From NCBI GenBank assembly GCA_003232015.1, contig QIKU01000178.1, positions 1-9,895 of the forward strand: a stretch of DNA of 9,895 nucleotides, read 5' to 3'. Numbering within the stretch: position 1 is the stretch's first letter; every line of letters starts with the position of its first letter. The stretch is from Gammaproteobacteria bacterium. Its GTDB lineage: Bacteria > Pseudomonadota > Gammaproteobacteria > UBA6429. Both the position numbers and the translations under genes were made by a program. Below the pieces are notes generated by a model, which saw nothing but the letters and a program-made list of their open reading frames with translations, was not told where the DNA came from and made no database searches. Shown here one piece after another: positions 5,440 to 9,895 of this stretch.

Positions 5440-6471
5440 TTACGCTAGTTTCCATTGAACCATTTCACCGGCTTTAAGCGGGGTGAGTGTTTCGCTTCCG
5501 AATGGGTAGTGTTTCGGGATTTCCCAGGGTTCTTTTACTAGAGTAATTTTGTCGGGATTTAGTGGGAGTTGATAATATTCAGCACCATAAACGCTGGCAA
5601 AGCCTTCCAGCTTATCCAAAGCATTATTTTTTTCAAAAGCTTCTGCATACAATTCAATAGCAGCGTGTGCGCTATAGATGCCGGCACAGCCACAGGCACT
5701 TTCTTTGGCTGTTTGTGAATGGGGCGCACTGTCTGTGCCTAAAAAGAATTTCGGGTTTCCACTGGTTGCTGCTTTTACCAGTGCTTCACGGTGCTGTTCA
5801 CGTTTTAGTACGGGCAGACAGTAATAGTGAGGTCGGATGCCGCCCTTAAAAATATCATTACGATTAAATAATAAATGTTGTGGGGTAATGGTTGCTGCAA
5901 TATTTTTTGAGGTGGATTGAATAAAGTCAACTGCCTGTGCGGTTGTAATATGTTCCAGTACTACTTTTAATTCAGGGAAGTCTTTTAACAGTGGTTGTAA
6001 AACAGAGTCGATAAAAACAGCTTCGCGATCAAAAATATCTATTTCAGGGGTGGTTACTTCGCCGTGTACCAGTAGCGGCATCCCTTGTTGTTGTAAACTT
6101 TCAAGCACAGACCAGGTTTTTTTTAAGTCGGTGACAGCGGCATCGGAATTGGTGGTTGCACCTGCGGGGTAATATTTAACGGCATGCACAATACCACTTT
6201 GTTTGGCGGTTATAATTTCATCTGCACGCATATTATCGGTTAAATACAATGTCATTAACGGAGTAAAATTAACACCATTGGGAATGGCTGCCTGAATGCG
6301 TTGTTGGTAAGCTTGAGCCTGTTGCGTTGTGGTTATCGGTGGCTTTAAATTCGGCATAATGATTGCGCGGCCAAAGCGTGCTGCGGTATGCGGAATAATA
6401 TCTTTTAGTGCGTCACCATCACGCACATGCAAATGCCAGTCATCGGGGCGAATGAGAGTAATTGATTTCAT
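5440..6471 (-). CDS. pyrC: Dihydroorotase, class II (pyrimidine biosynthesis)
   Basis: 343 residues, full length for E. coli-type PyrC. It catalyses reversible cyclisation of N-carbamoyl-L-aspartate to L-dihydroorotate, the third step of UMP synthesis, in the cytoplasm. Conserved segments: [13 protein letters not shown] (8-20) with zinc ligands His13 and His15; [10 protein letters not shown] (39-48); the carboxylated Lys99 in [23 protein letters not shown] with His136; LEHITT with His174; [19 protein letters not shown] (245-251) with catalytic Asp247; and the ESACGCAG loop. No key residue is missing. The ATG at 6471 sits 32 bases downstream of the stop of the membrane hydrolase gene, so the two are probably co-transcribed with the DUF2892 gene, although no functional link is obvious. 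No pyrimidine-specific attenuator was seen upstream. Confidence 0.97.
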   Translation of the reverse strand: MKSITLIRPDDWHLHVRDGDALKDIIPHTAARFGRAIIMPNLKPPITTTQQAQAYQQRIQAAIPNGVNFTPLMTLYLTDNMRADEIITAKQSGIVHAVKYYPAGATTNSDAAVTDLKKTWSVLESLQQQGMPLLVHGEVTTPEIDIFDREAVFIDSVLQPLLKDFPELKVVLEHITTAQAVDFIQSTSKNIAATITPQHLLFNRNDIFKGGIRPHYYCLPVLKREQHREALVKAATSGNPKFFLGTDSAPHSQTAKESACGCAGIYSAHAAIELYAEAFEKNNALDKLEGFASVYGAEYYQLPLNPDKITLVKEPWEIPKHYPFGSETLTPLKAGEMVQWKLA

Positions 6472-6503
6472 TTATTCATTATCTCAGCGAATGCTTTCAA
6501 TCG

Positions 6504-7058
6504 CTAGTGCTTTAACGTGTTTTTGATTTTCAATATGGCTAAAAAGGTTACACAGGGTATGCCCACCCATATTAATTCGCTTAATATTACGCGTAGGCCA
6601 TAAGAACTAAAAAAGGCACTGATACCAATGGGCGAAACTTGAATGGGTTGCCAGGGTAAAAAATAACGTGTGGTATCAAAGGGTGAAAAAAAGGCAACAC
6701 CGAGGCCACCATTGGTCATTGCATCCAGCACGCCATGTGAAGCGGTGCTTAGAAAAAGAATAAGCATGGCCATAAAGCTTGTTTTTGACAGAAACAGACA
6801 TTGTTTGTACTCGGATGAACGTAATAGAAGTGACCACAAAGCAATGGCCCAGATAAAGGCAAAAAACAGTGAGTGGGTTAGCCCACGGTGCCCCCATAAA
6901 TCGCCATAGGCAATACCAAACCGGAATGCTAGCACATCTATATCCGGCATGATTGAAGATACGATAACAAGAAATAAAAATTTATTAGTGAGTAAAGGAT
7001 TTTTGGTGGTTTTGGTAATGGCGTATGCGACCAGTATATGGGTAAATATGGATGCCAT
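6504..7058 (-). CDS. Membrane-bound metal-dependent hydrolase (YdjM/DUF457-like)
   Basis: 184 residues from the preferred ATG at 7058; the product begins MASIFTHILVA, the usual N-terminus of this family. An ATG at 7094 would add 12 residues and lies 9 bases after the upstream stop, so coupled translation from there cannot be excluded. Putative metal ligands are in place: His7; the PDIDV motif (Asp39, Asp41); GHRGLTHS (His57, His62); and SHGVLDAMTNGG (His108, Asp112). The downstream GVAFFSPF, RYFLPWQPIQVSPIG stretch is also typical. About four hydrophobic segments (10-36, 62-80, 92-108 and 158-176) place it in the inner membrane. The family is annotated as hydrolase from its metal motif; the substrate is unknown. 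It sits between a DUF2892 gene and pyrC on the same strand. Confidence 0.85.
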   Translation of the reverse strand: MASIFTHILVAYAITKTTKNPLLTNKFLFLVIVSSIMPDIDVLAFRFGIAYGDLWGHRGLTHSLFFAFIWAIALWSLLLRSSEYKQCLFLSKTSFMAMLILFLSTASHGVLDAMTNGGLGVAFFSPFDTTRYFLPWQPIQVSPIGISAFFSSYGLRVILSELIWVGIPCVTFLAILKIKNTLKH

Positions 7059-7103
7059 CGAAAAGTTTGCCCGGTAGAAAAAACTGCCGAGCATATTTAA
7101 TCT

Positions 7104-7286
7104 TTATTTAAAGCCGAGTTTTTTGAATAACATAATACTTGGGCAGGTTCCGGTAATACCGGCAAATGCCAGACCAATTGCTGGTATGTATAGAAGCCAG
7201 TGAACAGAACTATAGCCGGACAGGTAAATACCACTGGCTACCAGAGCAGACATTACTAATAAAAACATTCTTATTGCGGTCATCAT
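7104..7286 (-). CDS. DUF2892 (YgaP-type) small membrane protein
   Basis: 60 residues. Two hydrophobic segments (about 6-24 and 31-47) are followed by the C-terminal signature GTCPSIMLFKKLGFK, characteristic of DUF2892, the membrane part of YgaP-like proteins. Here it stands alone without a rhodanese domain. The gene starts with two adjacent ATGs (7286 and 7283); AGGAAG a few bases upstream of the first is a good ribosome binding site. It is probably the first gene of an operon with the membrane hydrolase (45-base gap to its preferred start) and pyrC. The role is unknown; links to sulfur or thiol metabolism come from rhodanese fusions elsewhere and are not shown here. Confidence 0.85.
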   Translation of the reverse strand: MMTAIRMFLLVMSALVASGIYLSGYSSVHWLLYIPAIGLAFAGITGTCPSIMLFKKLGFK

Positions 7287-7318
7287 TTTCTTCCTGTTGT
7301 TTGTTTGCGAATGCTAAA

Positions 7319-7348
7319 ACTGTAACGTAGGCAGAGTCGGCTTGGCAA
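7319..7348 (-). promoter_or_regulatory. Candidate sigma-70 promoter for DUF2892-hydrolase-pyrC operon
   Basis: On the minus strand TTGCCA (7343-7348) is one mismatch from the -35 consensus. TACAGT (7319-7324), two mismatches from the -10 consensus, follows after 18 bases. It places the start site about 25 bases upstream of the DUF2892 ATG. By-eye match only. Confidence 0.3.
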
Positions 7349-7458
7349 TCAAAAAATGAAATTCTTTTATATGTTTTTGATATTAGTTAACTTGAGTTTG
7401 GGGTAAAAGCATTGATGTCATTCCGGCGTGATTTTGACGGGAAAGTTGAGGGCTGCAT

Positions 7459-7489
7459 CCCGGATTGCATTTTATTCCATCCGGGCTAC
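7459..7489 (-). repeat. REP-like extragenic palindrome with GTAG head
   Basis: On the minus strand the tetranucleotide GTAG (7486-7489) is followed directly by CCCGGAT (7479-7485), a 13-base loop and ATCCGGG (7459-7465), a perfect 7-base-pair stem. GTAG plus a GC-rich palindrome is the recognised form of REP elements mobilised by RAYT transposases in Gammaproteobacteria. Its GC-rich stem contrasts with the AT-rich surroundings. Only one copy was seen and no RAYT gene lies in this window. Confidence 0.6.
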
Positions 7490-7571
7490 TTGCTGGATTG
7501 CTAAACGATAAGGTGGCAGGGATTAGGATGACTTATTTAGGTTCCCTCCAAATTTATGCGGAAATAATGCG

Positions 7572-8969
7572 TTATTCGTTAATCCCACCCTGCGTTAACA
7601 TAGCAGGGTTTAACAGGCGTTCGAGTTCTTCTTCACCTAAATCGGTTTCTTCCATGGCTACTTCAAAAATAGCGCGTTTTTCTTTATAGGCTTTTTTCGC
7701 AATCGCGGCGCCTTTTTCATAGCCGATAGCGCGGTTGAGCGCGGTGACTAGAATCGGGTTTTTGTCCAGCGCACTTTCTATGTTTTCAATATTAACCGTA
7801 AAGTCGTTAATGGCTTTATCGGCCAATACACTTGCGGCATTGCTGAGCAAAGCAATGCTCTGCAATAAGTTGTAAGCAATGACCGGCAACATCACGTTAA
7901 GCTGGAAAGTACCGGACTGGCCAGCAATAGTGATGCTGGTATGGTTGCCCATCACTTGTGCACAGACCATTGCAACGGCTTCAGGAATAACCGGGTTGAC
8001 CTTGCCGGGCATAATGGAGCTGCCGGGCTGCAATGCAGGTAAGGCTATTTCGCCGATACCGGCGAGTGGGCCGGAGTTCATCCAACGCAGGTCGTTGGAA
8101 ATTTTCATCAGCGCAACGGCTAAGGTATTTAACTGGCCACTCATTTCAACCGCGCTGTCCTGTGTTGCGAGGCCGACAAATTTATTTGCCATCGAAGTGA
8201 AGGTAATACCGGTTTCAGAATACAGAACTTCGGCGACGCGTTCGCCAAAGTCTTCATGGCAGTTAATCCCAGTGCCAACAGCGGTGCCACCTTGTGGTAG
8301 TGCATGCAAGCGTTCCAGAGAGTCGTCAATGCGCTCGATACAGGTGCGTATTTGGTCTGCCCATGCGGTTATTTCCTGCCCCATAGTAACGGGCATGGCA
8401 TCCATTAAATGGGTGCGCCCTGTTTTTACAATGTGTTCGACTTTTTGTGCTTTGTTATCTAATGTTTCTGTTAGCTTTTTAAGCGCCGGTAATAGTTGTT
8501 CGGCAATTTCAATGGTGGCACTGACGTGAATGGTGGTTGGAATAACATCGTTGGAACTTTGGCTCATATTAACATGATCGTTGGGGTGAATTTCTAAACC
8601 GGAGTCACGAGTGGCTGCGGTTGCAATGACTTCGTTGGCATTCATATTGGTGCTGGTACCAGAGCCGGTCTGGAATACGTCGATAGGAAACTGGTCGTCA
8701 TAAATACCATCGGCCACATCATCGGCGGTGTGTTTAATAGCATGGTAAATTTCTTTATCCATTAAGCCTAGTTTAAAATTTGCACTGGCGCAGGCATGTT
8801 TCACCAGACCTAAAGCATGAATAAAAGTGGCTGGCATTGGTATGCCACTGATAGGAAAATTATTAACGGCACGTTGGGTTTGTGCCCCATAAAGTGCATC
8901 GGCGGGCACTTCTAATTCTCCCATACTGTCGCTTACATTCTTTTTTGAATTTTGCTTTTGCTTAGCCAT
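7572..8969 (-). CDS. fumC: Fumarate hydratase, class II (fumarase C)
   Basis: 465 residues, full length for the oxygen-stable, iron-independent fumarase of the TCA cycle, converting fumarate and water to L-malate in the cytoplasm. Landmarks in order: DSMGELEVPADALYGAQTQRA (14-34, motif of the class II fumarase/aspartase superfamily); FQTGSGTSTNMNANEVIA (99-116); HPNDHVNMSQSSND (128-141); TGRTHLMDAMPVT (183-195) with His187; and the signature GSSIMPGKVNP (316-326) with catalytic Ser318. The His187/Ser318 pairing matches E. coli FumC and the product has no gap. An aspartase cannot be fully excluded because the families are close, but the overall match favours fumarase. The ATG at 8969 overlaps the upstream gene's stop by eight bases (ATGGCTAA) and has CAGG just upstream, which suggests coupled translation. 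Confidence 0.95.
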   Translation of the reverse strand: MAKQKQNSKKNVSDSMGELEVPADALYGAQTQRAVNNFPISGIPMPATFIHALGLVKHACASANFKLGLMDKEIYHAIKHTADDVADGIYDDQFPIDVFQTGSGTSTNMNANEVIATAATRDSGLEIHPNDHVNMSQSSNDVIPTTIHVSATIEIAEQLLPALKKLTETLDNKAQKVEHIVKTGRTHLMDAMPVTMGQEITAWADQIRTCIERIDDSLERLHALPQGGTAVGTGINCHEDFGERVAEVLYSETGITFTSMANKFVGLATQDSAVEMSGQLNTLAVALMKISNDLRWMNSGPLAGIGEIALPALQPGSSIMPGKVNPVIPEAVAMVCAQVMGNHTSITIAGQSGTFQLNVMLPVIAYNLLQSIALLSNAASVLADKAINDFTVNIENIESALDKNPILVTALNRAIGYEKGAAIAKKAYKEKRAIFEVAMEETDLGEEELERLLNPAMLTQGGINE

Positions 8970-9381
8970 TTGCCTGTTGTCCTATTTCCATTTTCTGCCA
9001 ACTGTGGATTTTTTCTTCTACGACTCGCCAGTTATCGTCTTCTTCGCGTTCCAGTAAAATATCTTTGCGGATGATAACGACTTTACCATCGGTTGCCATC
9101 ATTTGTTCTTCTGCTTTAAAACCAAGTCGGCGCTGCTGGTCATTTTTAATACGAATAATTTTGTACTGCAAGCTGAATAAGCGGTTGTGCAAAAATTCAT
9201 TATGGCGGCGGTATAACCATTGCTGGTAATTGAGGGTGTCGATCCCCGGAATGCCGTAAACCTGTACGTGCCTGGAAATCAGTCGCATATGGTCATTAAT
9301 GTCCTGGTTTTTCACTGAGTTGCTGATAGCTTTCAGCCAGTCTTCTGCAATATGTTGTGCCATACTCTTATAATCGTTCAT
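8962..9381 (-). CDS. Conserved NTF2/SnoaL-like protein of unknown function
   Basis: 139 residues, soluble, without signal peptide or membrane segment. An N-terminal helix pair (MAQHIAEDWLKAI, SRHVQVYGIPG) is followed by alternating strands (LFSLQYKIIRIKND, RRLGFKAEEQMMA, KVVIIRKDILLER) and ends in DNWRVVEEKIHSW. This order resembles the cone-shaped NTF2/SnoaL fold, often used for ligand binding or as a small enzyme scaffold, but no catalytic set can be named. The ATG at 9381 has only a weak A-rich ribosome binding site. Met7 (ATG at 9363) with AAGAG upstream is an alternative. Its stop overlaps the fumC start by eight bases, so it is the upstream partner of a two-gene operon and could be linked to fumarase or TCA activity. 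The fold is inferred from pattern only. Confidence 0.8.
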   Translation of the reverse strand: MNDYKSMAQHIAEDWLKAISNSVKNQDINDHMRLISRHVQVYGIPGIDTLNYQQWLYRRHNEFLHNRLFSLQYKIIRIKNDQQRRLGFKAEEQMMATDGKVVIIRKDILLEREEDDNWRVVEEKIHSWQKMEIGQQANG

Positions 9382-9437
9382 TTTACTTTTTTCTTGATTT
9401 TAATTTTGACTAATGTGACGTCGTATCTCGTTACGCT

Positions 9438-9443
9438 ATTATA
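9438..9443 (-). promoter_or_regulatory. Candidate -10 box (TATAAT) for NTF2-like/fumC operon
   Basis: The minus strand carries a perfect TATAAT here, about 57 bases upstream of the NTF2-like ATG. No good -35 hexamer lies 16-18 bases further upstream, so it would need an activator, or the match is chance in an AT-rich stretch. Confidence 0.3.
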
Positions 9444-9594
9444 TATACTTATTTGACAGGCGTTGCTTAATATCCGGGGTGCACCCAAGCTGTTGATTTT
9501 AATGGCTTTACCAATATTTACTGCCATTTGTTATAGCAACATGACTTGACCTGGGGCTAAAAAGCCCTCGATATACGCCTTTTACGGCTTAAAT

Positions 9595-9649
9595 TTTACT
9601 CGTAAAGTATACGATAAGTCATTCATTTTTTAGACATTTTTACGGTAAA
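9595..9649. promoter_or_regulatory. Pair of TTTAC-N1/2-GTAAA dyads, possible operator
   Basis: TTTAC-TC-GTAAA (9595-9606) and TTTAC-G-GTAAA (9639-9649) have centres about 43-44 bases apart, roughly four helical turns. The octamer TTTTACGG also recurs at 9580-9587 and 9638-9645. They lie immediately upstream of the 44-codon ORF. The regulator is unknown. Confidence 0.35.
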
Positions 9650-9675
9650 TATGCAAGCAAAGCGGAGGGCGGAAA

Positions 9676-9810
9676 ATGCCTGTTAATGGAGATGGATTTC
9701 TATTGCTATTGCGCAGAATGTACCCTAATAATACACCAGCCTGTCTGCAGTTTGTCTGGCTGAATCAGTTGTTTATTTTTGTATATTTTGGGGTTTTGGG
9801 CTATATTTAG
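9676..9810 (+). CDS. Putative 44-residue membrane-associated small protein
   Basis: ATG at 9676 and TAG ending at 9810 enclose 44 codons. GGAGGG at 9664-9669 lies six bases before the start, close to an ideal Shine-Dalgarno sequence and stronger than that of most larger genes here. The N-terminal half is polar to mixed (MPVNGDGFLLLLRRMYPNN, then TPACLQ). The C-terminal half is a hydrophobic aromatic stretch from about residue 26 (FVWLNQLFIFVYFGVLGYI), compatible with one membrane span. There is one Cys, at position 23. I do not recognise the family. It is preceded by a cluster of dyads that could be its operator, and no terminator was seen after it before the window ends. Expression is inferred from the ribosome binding site and composition only. 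Confidence 0.5.
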   Translation: MPVNGDGFLLLLRRMYPNNTPACLQFVWLNQLFIFVYFGVLGYI

Positions 9811-9895
9811 TATTCATAAAATTATTTCATGCTTGTAACATATTGAAATATAAATATATATTTTCCACTGTGTAAAAAATACTTACTTTTGTGTG
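9811..9895. other. AT-rich noncoding right edge
   Basis: A strongly AT-rich stretch with a TATAAATATATATTT run at about 9849-9863. It looks like promoter or spacer DNA, but its context is cut by the window end. No gene or hairpin was identified. Confidence 0.4.

Larger units (their letters stand above)
7287..7571. other. Intergenic region between fumC and DUF2892 gene
   Basis: 285 bases between same-strand genes. It holds a candidate promoter (7319-7348) close to the DUF2892 gene and a REP-like palindrome (7459-7489) in the middle. No T-tailed terminator for fumC is evident; the palindrome may stabilise or end the fumC transcript. No credible gene was seen. Confidence 0.5.
9382..9675. other. 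Noncoding region with clustered TTTAC/GTAAA half-sites
   Basis: 294 bases between the minus-strand fumC operon and a plus-strand small ORF, so it should hold divergent promoters. TTTAC occurs at 9507-9511, 9517-9521, 9581-9585, 9595-9599 and 9639-9643, and its complement GTAAA at 9602-9606 and 9645-9649. Two of these make perfect tight dyads (9595-9606 and 9639-9649). A short hairpin, GGGCT-AAAA-AGCCC (9554-9567), lacks a T-tract. No gene was seen here. Confidence 0.5.

Noticed and set aside
7879..8529. A 216-codon plus-strand open frame inside fumC
   Set aside because: It lies wholly opposite conserved fumarase sequence and is explained as a shadow frame; its translation resembles no family I know.
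9414..9432. TGTGACGTC near the fumC operon promoter as a CRP site
   Set aside because: Only one half-site matches; the opposite half has no resemblance to TCACA.
9554..9567. GGGCT-AAAA-AGCCC hairpin as a terminator
   Set aside because: No T-tract follows on either strand and no gene ends beside it.

Overview
The window looks like chromosomal DNA from a moderately AT-rich gammaproteobacterium. Three things point there: a class II PyrC of the Escherichia coli type, a LuxR-family regulator whose C-terminal half is close to GacA/UvrY, and a CRP-like regulator. A marine, Cellvibrionales-like or similar lineage is possible, but I cannot name a genus from sequence alone. No tRNA, rRNA, insertion sequence, phage gene or CRISPR array was seen.

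Left third (1-4332): a possible second-messenger module. An incomplete gene on the minus strand, cut by the left edge, encodes an exported FecR-domain/TPR protein. Upstream of it on the same strand is a 748-751 residue CHASE2 membrane protein with a class III nucleotide cyclase domain. Divergent from that gene is a Crp/Fnr-family regulator with an apparently intact cyclic-nucleotide pocket. A sensor cyclase, its likely effector and an envelope protein therefore sit together around one short divergent promoter region that contains two dyads. The cyclase lacks both usual purine-selecting residues.

Middle (4356-5438): a bidirectional terminator separates the Crp-like gene from a convergent LuxR-type regulator. 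That regulator has a GacA-like DNA-binding domain, but its receiver domain has lost the phospho-accepting Asp and the acidic pair. About 300 bases of noncoding DNA with several dyads follow, then a 29-codon ORF with a strong Shine-Dalgarno sequence that encodes a likely single-span membrane peptide.

Right half (5440-9381): minus-strand housekeeping genes. Reading in the direction of transcription, an NTF2-like small protein overlaps fumC (fumarase) by 8 bases. After a 285-base gap holding a REP-like palindrome come a DUF2892 membrane protein, a metal-dependent membrane hydrolase and pyrC (dihydroorotase), probably one operon.

Right edge (9382-9895): noncoding sequence rich in TTTAC/GTAAA half-sites, which form two tight dyads. 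These lie just upstream of a 44-codon plus-strand ORF with a near-ideal ribosome binding site and a hydrophobic C-terminus.
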